Origin: Nostoc sp. MS1
Lineage (GTDB): Bacteria > Cyanobacteriota > Cyanobacteriia > Cyanobacteriales > Nostocaceae
Assembly: GCF_019976755.1 (NCBI RefSeq)
Contig: NZ_AP023441.1
Span: 4,957,501-5,021,500 of the forward strand
Length of the DNA: 64,000 bases
Direction: 5' to 3'
In this document: piece after piece, positions 26,621 through 35,715 of the stretch
Position numbering within the stretch: the first letter of the stretch is position 1
Layout: each line of letters begins with the position of its first letter
The notes under the pieces: generated by a model
The model's database searches: none
The model's input: the letters and a program-made list of their open reading frames with translations, nothing else
What the model was told of the DNA's origin: nothing
Translations under genes and position numbers: made by a program

Positions 26621-26957
26621 TGGTTTCTCCTGAAGTTTGGGATATGTAGAAGGCGATCGCTCTTTTCTACAAACAACTTACCCACTGGTTATTGTTGATC
26701 TATCACCTGAGTAAAAATTTTTTTGCTAAATATCTAAAATAAGTAGATTTACGAATAGATATATTATTGCTAATAGAAAAGCAGAGTTATCTCCTGTTTT
26801 CTACTGAGAACCTGAATCAGAATCACATTAACAACCAGAAAAAGAAATTATGCTTATATATAAAGAATGACCCGTATAAGCGAGTTTTATCTGGGGTTAA
26901 TAAGTGATTGGTTTTCGTTAAGCAAGGAATTAAACAATCATCAGTATTGAGTTAAAC
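26621..26957. other. pilA upstream region
   Basis: An AT-rich spacer of about 340 bases between pilA and the methyltransferase gene, both on the minus strand. It contains the pilA ribosome binding site (about 26629-26633), a GGCGATCGC HIP1 site near 26653, and presumably the pilA promoter and a long 5' leader. I see no open reading frame and no clear terminator for the methyltransferase gene. Confidence 0.5.
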
Positions 26958-28286
26958 TCAAGTGGATGTTTCCAGCATTAAGTAACCACAGCCTGCCAAT
27001 ATCAATACAGTTTTCTGAACAAAACTAAAAGCTTGGTCTACTTCGGTTGGTTTTAAGGTTAACGGATTTAAAGGTCTAAATTGCAGCCAATTTTGTACTA
27101 AATCCTTGATTAACTGAGGTTGATTTAACAAAGGTAGTAAGCAGATTGCCATTGAACTATCAATGTAAAATGATTCTTCAACTATAGGTAAGTATTCCCT
27201 TGTAGAAAATACTTTCCCCTGTGTTATACAACTTGCTAATTCTTGCTCAAATTTTTTAGTTTTTAATTGAGGATGTAAATGTACCTTGGCGATTTGCCAA
27301 TCTGCATCAGTCCAGTCAGCAACGGATAAATAATTATGTGTTTGTTCAGGATTTCCACACCAAAAGTCTAATAAACGATGAATAGGATTTATTAATTCAA
27401 ATAGCTGTAACTGCTCTTGCAATGAAGTTTCTGGTAAGCCTATTGCCAAAAAAGCAGGTAAATTTTCTGGCTCTTTAAACAAACTCATCAAGTCCCATTG
27501 TTGCCAGTTTACCATACTAATAAACTCTAAGCCTGCTGCTTCTAACATGGTGAATGTATCAGAAACTGTATAACCTTTATCTCCTTGTAATAAATAATTC
27601 ATTAAAATGTTTTCTTTACCATCTTCTCCTTCAAATAGCTGAGAGTAAGCCTCTGTTTTTAGTAGAGTATTCTCTTTTAATGAAGTCATTATTGCCCGAA
27701 TCATTTCTATTTCAAAATCTTCAGTATTATTATTACTGAACCCCATAATTTGAAACAATTTTTGAGCACGATAAAATGGCGTTCTCTGGTAGACACTATG
27801 TAGATTAGTACGAATAATCCCATCGGGTTGGAGAACAGATTTCATTGCTTTTAGTGCTAAAGCAGGTTCCGGTAAAGTATATAAAACTTCGTCACAGTTA
27901 ATATAATCAAATTGGCAATTTAATTTTTCTAAATCTAAAATTGATAAATTATAAAATTCCGCTTGATCATAACCATGATACTTTAAACGTTGTTCAGCCA
28001 ATTCTATAGATTTTTCAGATATATCAATACCAACAATTTTTGCGCCCGGATTCGCTGCTGCTAAAATTAAGGCTTTAAATCCACTCCCACATCCTGCATC
28101 TAAAATGATTTTATCACTAGTATCTATGACCTTTTGATTTCTTAAATAGTAAGAAGTGATTAAATTATGTTTATAAATTTCATAAGGACGATTTTCAGGA
28201 AAAAAATCGATGGGCATATTAGGATATGGTAAGCGATCAAATTGCTGGCGGATTCTCTCAAATATTTCAGTCGGTAAATTATTCAT
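26958..28286 (-). CDS. SAM-dependent methyltransferase with cyanobacterial C-terminal extension
   Basis: Protein of 442 residues from ATG 28286 (MNNLPTEIFERIRQQF). The frame is open for 46 residues further, but that part is poor in family features. The first half holds a class I methyltransferase fold: ILDAGCGSGFKALILAAANPGAKIVGIDIS is motif I to post-I, YINCDEVLYTLPEP is motif II, and LQPDGIIRTNLHS is motif III. The C-terminal 200 residues are not recognised. The partner substrate is unknown; proximity to pilA and the OGT-like gene suggests a surface or protein-modification role, but this rests on position alone. Confidence 0.82.
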   Translation of the reverse strand: MNNLPTEIFERIRQQFDRLPYPNMPIDFFPENRPYEIYKHNLITSYYLRNQKVIDTSDKIILDAGCGSGFKALILAAANPGAKIVGIDISEKSIELAEQRLKYHGYDQAEFYNLSILDLEKLNCQFDYINCDEVLYTLPEPALALKAMKSVLQPDGIIRTNLHSVYQRTPFYRAQKLFQIMGFSNNNTEDFEIEMIRAIMTSLKENTLLKTEAYSQLFEGEDGKENILMNYLLQGDKGYTVSDTFTMLEAAGLEFISMVNWQQWDLMSLFKEPENLPAFLAIGLPETSLQEQLQLFELINPIHRLLDFWCGNPEQTHNYLSVADWTDADWQIAKVHLHPQLKTKKFEQELASCITQGKVFSTREYLPIVEESFYIDSSMAICLLPLLNQPQLIKDLVQNWLQFRPLNPLTLKPTEVDQAFSFVQKTVLILAGCGYLMLETST

Positions 28287-28633
28287 TTGAATTAACCATA
28301 ATACTATTTTCGTTGCATACAGCTTATAAAGGTTTAAGCTATGAGTACAACTGAGTGATAGTATTCCCGAATAGTTGATGTTAGTAACAAACTTTCTCGA
28401 AAATTGCCGATCGCAATTCCACACATCCAGTACAAAACTTCTTACCCAATCTATAATTTACGTGTATTTACTAGTAAACTGCTCTTGGGAATAAAAAAAC
28501 AGGATTTATCTCCTGATATATACTGAACAGTCTCATCAAACCAAGTAGCGCAGGGTGCGATCGCTACAGTGTATTGCGGAAACTAAAGCTGTGGGTTACT
28601 GTCCTAATGTTTGATATATAAAAAGCTTGAGAT

Positions 28634-29836
28634 ATGAGTATGAGAAACAAGCTGGCTTTATTTTCCCTTAGTTTAGGAATCACCTTTTTTAACCCAGTAC
28701 AAATTGCTGTGAGTCAGGTATCACCCACAGTCGCGCCTTTAAAACTTGTTGATATTGGTACTAACTGCACTCCTTCCCGTGCTTGTTTAGGTTGGGATGA
28801 ACAACTATTTATAGGTCATGGAAGCCTTAAAAGCGATCGCGCCGGTCTGTTACGCTCAATAGATAATAGTTTGCGTTACCTAGAAACCCCAAAAGCAGCA
28901 GCAGCATATAGTAACTACCCCATCAAAGGAATTACCCTTGATAGAGTGCGGCGGAGTTTGCAGCGTTTTCGTCAGTTGGTAGCTACAGCAAAATCACCAG
29001 CACAGTTACAAGCTGCGGTGCGGCGGGAGTTTGCCTTTTACAAGTCAGTTGGTAATGATGGACAAGGTACGGTCAAGTTTACTGGCTACTATGCGCCGAT
29101 TTACTCAGCCAGTCGTGTACGCACTGCACAATATAAATACCCTATCTATCGAGTACCACCAGATTTTGACCAATGGAGTAAACCTCACCCCAAGCGCATT
29201 GATTTAGAAGGGGTAGATGGTTTGTTGGGAGATAAAAGCCGATTACATGGCTTAGAGATGTTTTGGTTACGCGATCGCTTTCAAGCATACATGATCCATA
29301 TCCAAGGTTCTGCTAAACTCAAGTTAACTGATGGGACTCAAACCAGTGTGGGTTTTACAGGCGGAACAGATTACCCTTGGACGAGTATTGGAAAGCTACT
29401 ATTTCAAGATGGCAAACTAACCAAAGAAGAATTAAATATGCCTGGGATTATTCGATACTTCCGCAAAAATCCCCAGTCGATGAATAATTATCTCCCACGC
29501 TGGGAGCGATTTATTTTCTTCAAAGAAACCAAAGGCGAACCAGCTACAGGTAGTATCGGCGTACCTCTTGTACCAGAACGTTCCATTGCCACCGATAAAT
29601 CTATTATGCCACCAGGGGCTTTAGCTGTAATTAATGCTATATTCCCTTATCCTGGTCAACGTAACCAATTGATTCAGCGCCATGTCAGCCGTTTTGTCTT
29701 GGATCAAGATACAGGTAGCGCCATCAAAGGCCCTGGCAGAGTCGATTATTTCCTCGGCTATGGCGACTTAGCAGGCGATCGCGCAGGTGTTACTGTGACT
29801 GCTGGTTCTATATATTACTTGCTATTGAAAAAGTGA
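28634..29836 (+). CDS. mltA: Membrane-bound lytic murein transglycosylase A family (MltA)
   Basis: Peptidoglycan-cleaving enzyme that forms 1,6-anhydromuramyl ends in the periplasm. The 400-residue precursor starts with a signal peptide (residues 1-28, no lipobox cysteine, so not an evident lipoprotein). It has the MltA beta-barrel region (FTGYYAPIYSASRVR, HIQGSAKLKLTDG) and a C-terminal 3D domain with the active-site acid in VLDQDTGSAIKGPGRVDYFLG. Length and order fit the family. It is divergent from the methyltransferase gene at 28286, and a GCGATCGC site lies in the shared spacer near 28557. Confidence 0.93.
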   Translation: MSMRNKLALFSLSLGITFFNPVQIAVSQVSPTVAPLKLVDIGTNCTPSRACLGWDEQLFIGHGSLKSDRAGLLRSIDNSLRYLETPKAAAAYSNYPIKGITLDRVRRSLQRFRQLVATAKSPAQLQAAVRREFAFYKSVGNDGQGTVKFTGYYAPIYSASRVRTAQYKYPIYRVPPDFDQWSKPHPKRIDLEGVDGLLGDKSRLHGLEMFWLRDRFQAYMIHIQGSAKLKLTDGTQTSVGFTGGTDYPWTSIGKLLFQDGKLTKEELNMPGIIRYFRKNPQSMNNYLPRWERFIFFKETKGEPATGSIGVPLVPERSIATDKSIMPPGALAVINAIFPYPGQRNQLIQRHVSRFVLDQDTGSAIKGPGRVDYFLGYGDLAGDRAGVTVTAGSIYYLLLKK

Positions 29837-29848
29837 ATTAGAGGTTGG

Positions 29849-29945
29849 GGAGTGGAGAGTAGGGAGTGCTGAGTAACTATTTCTCCCCCCTCTCCCTCAT
29901 CTCCCACCCTTCGGGAAGCAAGCTACATCTTCCCCATCTCCAATC
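29849..29945. repeat. Purine/pyrimidine-rich tract with dispersed repeat
   Basis: GGGGAGTGGAGAGTAGGGAG on one side and CCCCCCTCTCCCTCATCTCCC on the other surround the segment 29903-29930, CCCACCCTTCGGGAAGC then AAGCTACATCT. That segment recurs in inverse orientation at 47453-47482. The tract lies between convergent genes. Confidence 0.7.
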
Positions 29946-30386
29946 CTACCTCGCCTGTTGTCGCAGATATCGCCCATCCAGCCCTTGCTTAATCCAACTG
30001 AGACATTCGTACTCAGATTTGAATAATTTGGGTGCAGCAATGTTATTCAATAAATCTGGTGGGTAGTGGTCATAAAAGTATCTATCATTTTCATGAAAGA
30101 CAACAATTAAATTATTGCGATAAATGTAGCGTGATTGAAAGCTATCTTTATCACTAACAAAATCAGCGTTTTGGTCAATATGCTCTTTTGCTATTTCAAT
30201 GATATTGCTAATGCTATTACCGTAAATTTTGGCTGGGTTTTCAGCTTTATGTAGTTTACTTTCTCGACCAAATTCTGACAATAGTTTATAGGAATAGATT
30301 TCATACCTATCTGCTTTGCCAAAAACAAATGGAATGATGAGATATCCTTGATATGAAACTGAATTTTCATAAAGAAGACGACTCAT
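29946..30386 (-). CDS. Uncharacterised protein (146 residues)
   Basis: A soluble, tyrosine-rich protein of 146 residues without a recognised domain. It begins MSRLLYENSVSYQGYLIIPFVFGKADRYEIYSYKLL and ends with ECLSWIKQGLDGRYLRQQAR; the last part looks like an alpha-helix. No signal peptide or membrane segment is visible. The ATG is preceded by AGGAGG-like purines (AAAGGAGGTT) at a good distance, which supports its being a real gene. It converges with mltA across a repeat-filled spacer. The composition resembles that of its neighbours. Confidence 0.65.
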   Translation of the reverse strand: MSRLLYENSVSYQGYLIIPFVFGKADRYEIYSYKLLSEFGRESKLHKAENPAKIYGNSISNIIEIAKEHIDQNADFVSDKDSFQSRYIYRNNLIVVFHENDRYFYDHYPPDLLNNIAAPKLFKSEYECLSWIKQGLDGRYLRQQAR

Positions 30387-31030
30387 CTGAACCTCCTTTG
30401 ATATAACGGCTTAAACAAAAAGCACCTCAGCAAATACGCACTAATAATTAACGCCTTTTTGCTAATTAATGCTTGGCGTTATTGGCATCATGCGTGTAAT
30501 TTTGCCAAGAGGGGTGTAACCCCCTATTTGGTTGATGATGGCTTTTTATGTCTTATCAGACAAGGATTACAAAATTCATTATTACTCTTTTTTTAATTAC
30601 TCAGGACGAAATAGGCGAGGAAAATTAAAAAATAATGTATCTATCAACAAGATGCGATCGCCTCCGGTGGGGTGCAGCTCATCGTACCCATAATTCTGAT
30701 AGAAAATGAACGGCGTTGGGATGAAGCTTTTGCGCGTTCTTCAGATTTACTTGCTAAATTAGCATCTGAGGCGATCGCTGAATATTATGCAGGCAAAACT
30801 CAAGATTTAGCTCAAAATAAATTGTGAAATTACCTTATAAAATAAGGGCTTTATGCTGCGAGTCTTTCCAATCTTATAGTATTGTAACAACAAAATACGG
30901 TAAATCGGTAAACTTGCAGTAGAATAATTTTCAGCTAAGAACGTTTCTTTGTTGCTTACGCCTGATGGCAACACACCAAAGGAAACTGGCTTTGCAAATA
31001 GCCTCTATAAATCAAACTCAGGAGAACTAA
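30387..31030. other. Spacer with degenerate palindromes and a possible gene remnant
   Basis: Contains an AACGCC/GGCGTT inverted repeat around 30449-30480, set in a longer imperfect palindrome up to about 30500. A small GGGGT-GTA-ACCCC stem lies near 30512. A short open frame at 30672-30827 looks like a remnant (listed separately). The last 40 bases hold the ribosome binding site (AGGAG) of the dioxygenase gene. The rest shows nothing I can name. Confidence 0.5.
30672..30827 (+). pseudogene. Short open frame, possible gene remnant
   Basis: From GTG 30672 the frame encodes 51 residues, including ENERRWDEAFARSSDLL and then AKLASEAIAEYYAGKTQDL. This has the amphipathic, codon-regular look of a real protein end rather than random spacer. 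The frame stays open upstream only to a TAA at 30633, with no good start or ribosome binding site. It is best viewed as the surviving 3' part of a lost gene or a very small protein. Confidence 0.3.
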
Positions 31031-31996
31031 ATGGGTTACAAGCACATTGAAGTTAAACCTACATCTGGTTTTACTGGTGCGGAAATCAGTGGTGTAAACC
31101 TTTCCACTCATCTAGAAGATGAAGTCATCGCAGAAATTCGCAAAGCATTATTGAAGTGGAAAGTCGTATTCTTCCGCAATCAAAATATTGACCATGCTGC
31201 CCAAGTGGCGTTTACATCTCGTTTTGGCGAAGTAACCTACGCTCACCCCCACGAGGACGAACCCATCGCAGAACATCCTCAAATTCTACCAATTGACCGC
31301 AGCCGCTACGAACGCAAGAATGGTTTGCGTCGTTCCAGCTACGAAAGCCGTTGGCACACTGATGTCACAGCAGCCGTTAACCCACCTGCGGCTTCAATTC
31401 TCCGCGCAGTTAACGTTCCTAGCATTGGTGGTGATACACAGTGGACTAACTTAGTTGCAGCTTATGAAGGTTTGTCTGCACCCTTGCGTGAGTTAGCTGA
31501 CAAATTGAAAGCCGAACATCGTTTCAATGCACGTTTACGCATACCCAGCAACAGCAAACTGGCTCAACGTATTGCGGCTAATCCTATAGTTTCCGTCCAT
31601 CCTGTAGTGCGTGTCCATCCAGAGACAGGCGAACGTGCATTATTTGTTAACCCTGGTTTCACTTCTCACATTCTGGATGTGTCACCACAAGAAAGCGAAT
31701 TGCTGCTTGAGTTGTTCTTCAACCAAATTACCAAGCCAGCATACACCACCCGCTTCCGTTGGCATAACGGTGACATTGCCTTCTGGGACAACCGCGCCAC
31801 TGCACACTTAGCTCCTCAAGATTTAGATCATATAGAGGTTGAGCGTGTGCTGTATCGCACTACCATCACTGGTGATATTCCTGTGGGAGTTGACGGTTTC
31901 CGCTCACAAATAGTTGAAGGCGAGATATTTAGCAGCGAATTACCAACCGTCTTAAAGAACAAAACAGAGAAAGTTGCAGAACCAGCGCTTGCTTAG
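31031..31996 (+). CDS. TauD/TfdA-family 2-oxoglutarate-dependent dioxygenase
   Basis: Non-haem iron dioxygenase of 321 residues. The start GAEISGVNLSTHLEDEVIAEIRKALLKWKVVFFRNQNI is typical of TauD. The iron ligands are His109 and Asp111 (WHTDVT) and distal His259 (RATAHLAP), and an Arg in VLYRTTI binds 2-oxoglutarate. TauD enzymes release sulfite from taurine, but relatives hydroxylate other substrates and no sulfonate transporter genes are nearby. The name should therefore stay at family level. AGGAG stands seven bases before the ATG, so the start is secure. Confidence 0.92.
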   Translation: MGYKHIEVKPTSGFTGAEISGVNLSTHLEDEVIAEIRKALLKWKVVFFRNQNIDHAAQVAFTSRFGEVTYAHPHEDEPIAEHPQILPIDRSRYERKNGLRRSSYESRWHTDVTAAVNPPAASILRAVNVPSIGGDTQWTNLVAAYEGLSAPLRELADKLKAEHRFNARLRIPSNSKLAQRIAANPIVSVHPVVRVHPETGERALFVNPGFTSHILDVSPQESELLLELFFNQITKPAYTTRFRWHNGDIAFWDNRATAHLAPQDLDHIEVERVLYRTTITGDIPVGVDGFRSQIVEGEIFSSELPTVLKNKTEKVAEPALA

Positions 31997-32003
31997 AATT
32001 GTC

Positions 32004-32046
32004 AGTGCAGAGTAATGAGTCAAGATTATACTTAATACTCTGCACT
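32004..32046. terminator. Hairpin downstream of the dioxygenase gene
   Basis: AGTGCAGAGTA and TACTCTGCACT are an exact 11-bp inverted repeat around a 21-base loop, starting eight bases after the stop codon. No U-run follows, so it may act as a 3' stabilising or terminating structure. Confidence 0.5.
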
Positions 32047-32202
32047 CAGTATTAAATGAATCCTGTTTTTTAATGGCAAACTGTGTTGCTACAACATCCA
32101 GTAGAAAAGTAAGACGAAGTTTATTAAAAATATCTGGCTTTATTGGGTAATACAGCATACAATTATCCATCAGTATTTTATAGAATCTAAAAGAGTTAAC
32201 TG

Positions 32203-35200
32203 ATGGGTGTAACACCTCGTCCCAGCTACGGATATCAAGTAGGGGGCAGTTTAGTAGTTGATGCGCCAACCTACGTTAGACGACAAGCTGACCAAGACTT
32301 ATACGAAAGCTTGAAACGAGGAGATTTCTGTTACATCCTTAACTCCCGACAGATGGGCAAATCTAGCTTGCGGGTACAAACCATGCAACGCTTGCAACTG
32401 GAAGGGGTTGCCTGTGCTGCCATTGACATCACTGAGATTGGTACGGAAGATATCACCCCAGAACAATGGTATGCGGGAATAATTGACAGTTTAGTAAATA
32501 GTTTTGATCTTTACACTACCTTTGATTTGAATGATTGGTGGGTAGAGAATGAATTACTTTCACCTATACAAAAATTAAGCAAGTTTATTGATACAGTACT
32601 TTTAAAAGAAATTATTAGTAATATCGTTATATTTATCGATGAAATTGATAGTATTCTCAATTTGAAATTTCCTTTAGATGACTTTTTTGCAGTTATTCGC
32701 AACTTTTATAACCGACGCGCAGACCAAAAAGAATATAATCGCCTCACCTTTGCCTTAATTGGTGTTTCCACTCCCTCAGATTTAATTAAAGATAAAAGAC
32801 GCACACCTTTTAATATTGGTCATGCAATAGACTTGACGGGATTTCAGCTTGCAGAAGCGCAACCATTAGCTGAGGGATTAGCAGCTGTTGGCGATCGCCA
32901 AGAATTACTCAAAGTTATTTTAGACTGGACAGGAGGACAACCGTTTCTGACCCAAAAGCTATGTAAATTAGTGGTGGAATGCGGTAAAGAAAAAGAGGAA
33001 GAATGTTCCATTGCACATTGGGTAGAAGAGGTAGTGCGATCGCGTATTATTGATAACTGGGAAGTACATGACGAGCCAGAACATTTAAAAACTATCCGCG
33101 ATCGCATTTTACGTAGAAACAGACAAAGTAGTGGACGATTGTTAGGGTTATGTCAGCAAATTTTGCAGCAGGGAGAGGTTGTAGCTGATAACAGTGCTGA
33201 ACAGGAAGAACTAAGTCTAACTGGGTTAGTAGTCAGGCGGGATGGGAAACTGCGAATTTATAACCGCCTATATGCAGAGGTATTTAACCTGCGATGGTGC
33301 GAAGGAGAATTAGCAAAACTGCGTCCCTATGCTGGGCTTTTAAATGATTGGGTAGATAGTCAGCGTCTAGATGAGTCACGTTTATTACGAGGAAAAGCAC
33401 TAGAAGATGCTCAAGCTTGGGCAGCAGATAAAAGTTTAACTGATTTAGACTACCAATTTTTAGATGCTAGTCAACAGCTTAAAACGCGGGAGATTGAGAG
33501 GAAATTTGAATTAGAAATCGCAAAACAAAAAGTCGCAGCACAAAAGCAAATAACTAGAAATGTAATTGCGATCGCATCTATATCTATAACTCTTATCTCT
33601 ATCACTACTATTATTGCTTTAATCCAATGGAAACAAGCAGATAAGCAACAAATCCAAGCATTAACCACCTCTGCTAATGCAAAATACATCAGTAATCGAA
33701 ATACTTTTGATGCCTTAATAGATGCTCTCAGAGCAGCAAGAAGGCTTAAAGAGTCTATTTGGTATGGAAACGATACTGTACTGCAAAAACAAATTACGGA
33801 TGTGCTTGGTAATGCAGTTTATGGAGTCAGAGAAAGCAATATCTTAGAAGGGCATCAAGGCTATGTGATGCAGGCTCGGTTTAGCCCTGATGGCAAGCTA
33901 ATAGCTACTGCCAGCTACGATAATACTGTTAAACTTTGGAACTCAGATGGCAAAGAAATTTTAACTATACCCCACACTTCGCAACTTATAGATGTCAGCT
34001 TCAGCCCTGATGGTCAAATCATAGCAACTGCCAGTAGAGATGGAGTAACAAGACTGTGGAATTTGCAAGGAAAGTTGCTTGTACCTCTTAAAGGACATAA
34101 AAATGACGTTTTAAGCGTGCGTTTTAGTCGGGACGGAAAGATAATTGCTACCGCTAGTACAGACAAGACTGTTAAATTGTGGTCGTTAAATGGCAGACTG
34201 CTAAAAACTTTAAATGGACATAGCGCATCTGTCTTTGATATTAGTTTCAGTCGTGATGGCAAAATTGCTACAGCTAGTGCCGACAAAAAAGTAAATCTTT
34301 GGGATGCTCAAGGTAAGTTAATTAAAACTATGAACGAGCATCAAGCTTCTGTGTTGAATGTAAATTTTAGCCCAGATGACAAAACTTTAGTCTCTGTTGA
34401 CAAAGATGGAACATTTATTTCCTGGAACTTAGAAAAAACTCAACTACTCACCCAACGCTTAATACATCCAGCAAAATTAAGTACTGTTGCTTTTAGTCCT
34501 GATGGTGAAATCATTGCCACTGCAACTCAAGACGGAACTATCAGACTTTGGAGTAGTCGAGATTCGACCTTACTAGAAACTTTAAATGGACATAAAGGTG
34601 GAGTCACTAGTTTAACTTTTAATCCCCAAGGTAATATCCTTGCCTCTACAAGTTATGACAAAACAGTGAAACTCTGGCAGCTAAATGACTGGCTGACTAA
34701 CTTGAGTGGGCATAAGGAAGCAATCTTGGCTGTTGACATTAACCCCAAAGGCTACATAATAGCAACTGCCAGTAGAGATAAGACAGTAAAATTATGGAAC
34801 TTCCAGGGAAAACAACTGAAAACACTGGTGGGGCATACTCAAGCCATTAATAGTATAGTTTTCAGCCCGGATGGGCAAATGATTGTTAGTGGTAGTGATG
34901 ACTATACTGTTAGGCGATGGAATTTACAAGGACAGGAACTCACTCCACCCCTGATAGGACATAAAAAATATGTTATTGGTGTTGCTGTGAGCAAAGATAA
35001 TAATACAATTGCCTCTACCAGCCTTGATGGTACTGTAAAACTGTGGACTCGCCAAGGAAAACTGTTAAAGACTCTGACAGGCAAGATTACAAAAGGCTCA
35101 AGTGTTAGTTTCAGCCCCAATGGCAAGATTATCGCTGCTGCTAGTCGAGGTACTGGCACGGTACAACTCTGGAACGGGGACGGAAGTAGCTTACGTGACT

Positions 35201-35646
35201 GGAAAGGCCACAACGCCTCGATTTACAACGTCCGCTTCAGTCCTGATGGTAGAGTTATTGCTACTGCCAGCGAAGATAATACAGTGAAGTTGTGGAATCT
35301 GGATGGCCGTGAAATCAAGCCTTTAACAGGGCATACTGCGGCAATTTGGGGTTTAGATTTCAGCCCCAACGGAAAAATGATTGCTACAGGCAGTGATGAT
35401 GGTACAGTTAAAATATGGTCAGATGGAGGTGTTCCCCTTTTAACCATTACTGGCGATCGCGCTCCTTTTAACGCAGTAAAATTTAGCCCTGATAGCAAAA
35501 TCCTAGCTATTGCTAGTTCAAACAGAACGGCAACGCTTTTAAATATAGACAACTTAAGCCTAGAAACATTTACTTTGCGTGGATGTAGCTGGTTAAGGAA
35601 CTATTTAAAAAACAACCCAAAAGCTCCTATTGATATTTGTAAGTAA
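32203..35646 (+). CDS. STAND-type AAA ATPase with transmembrane helix and 14 WD40 repeats
   Basis: Protein of 1147 residues. Residues 1-350 form an AAA-like NTPase with Walker A in NSRQMGKSSLR and Walker B in IVIFIDEID. A winged-helix-like region and a charged coiled stretch follow. A single membrane helix lies near residues 452-475 (NVIAIASISITLISITTIIALI), and then 14 WD40 units run from about residue 545 to 1125. Fourteen units would make two seven-bladed propellers. STAND proteins act as signalling switches whose repeats sense a ligand and whose NTPase oligomerises. A C1-type protease gene follows 69 bases downstream and may be its output. Confidence 0.9.
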   Translation: MGVTPRPSYGYQVGGSLVVDAPTYVRRQADQDLYESLKRGDFCYILNSRQMGKSSLRVQTMQRLQLEGVACAAIDITEIGTEDITPEQWYAGIIDSLVNSFDLYTTFDLNDWWVENELLSPIQKLSKFIDTVLLKEIISNIVIFIDEIDSILNLKFPLDDFFAVIRNFYNRRADQKEYNRLTFALIGVSTPSDLIKDKRRTPFNIGHAIDLTGFQLAEAQPLAEGLAAVGDRQELLKVILDWTGGQPFLTQKLCKLVVECGKEKEEECSIAHWVEEVVRSRIIDNWEVHDEPEHLKTIRDRILRRNRQSSGRLLGLCQQILQQGEVVADNSAEQEELSLTGLVVRRDGKLRIYNRLYAEVFNLRWCEGELAKLRPYAGLLNDWVDSQRLDESRLLRGKALEDAQAWAADKSLTDLDYQFLDASQQLKTREIERKFELEIAKQKVAAQKQITRNVIAIASISITLISITTIIALIQWKQADKQQIQALTTSANAKYISNRNTFDALIDALRAARRLKESIWYGNDTVLQKQITDVLGNAVYGVRESNILEGHQGYVMQARFSPDGKLIATASYDNTVKLWNSDGKEILTIPHTSQLIDVSFSPDGQIIATASRDGVTRLWNLQGKLLVPLKGHKNDVLSVRFSRDGKIIATASTDKTVKLWSLNGRLLKTLNGHSASVFDISFSRDGKIATASADKKVNLWDAQGKLIKTMNEHQASVLNVNFSPDDKTLVSVDKDGTFISWNLEKTQLLTQRLIHPAKLSTVAFSPDGEIIATATQDGTIRLWSSRDSTLLETLNGHKGGVTSLTFNPQGNILASTSYDKTVKLWQLNDWLTNLSGHKEAILAVDINPKGYIIATASRDKTVKLWNFQGKQLKTLVGHTQAINSIVFSPDGQMIVSGSDDYTVRRWNLQGQELTPPLIGHKKYVIGVAVSKDNNTIASTSLDGTVKLWTRQGKLLKTLTGKITKGSSVSFSPNGKIIAAASRGTGTVQLWNGDGSSLRDWKGHNASIYNVRFSPDGRVIATASEDNTVKLWNLDGREIKPLTGHTAAIWGLDFSPNGKMIATGSDDGTVKIWSDGGVPLLTITGDRAPFNAVKFSPDSKILAIASSNRTATLLNIDNLSLETFTLRGCSWLRNYLKNNPKAPIDICK

Positions 35647-35715
35647 ATCAAACTGTAGCTCATATTTTAATGGATAAAATTAACACTTAATTATAAATAA
35701 ATTTAAAATAAAATT

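Noticed and set aside
30440..30520. Integron attC-like site
   Set aside because: An AACGCC/GGCGTT inverted repeat is present, but the expected core sites and a cassette arrangement are not.
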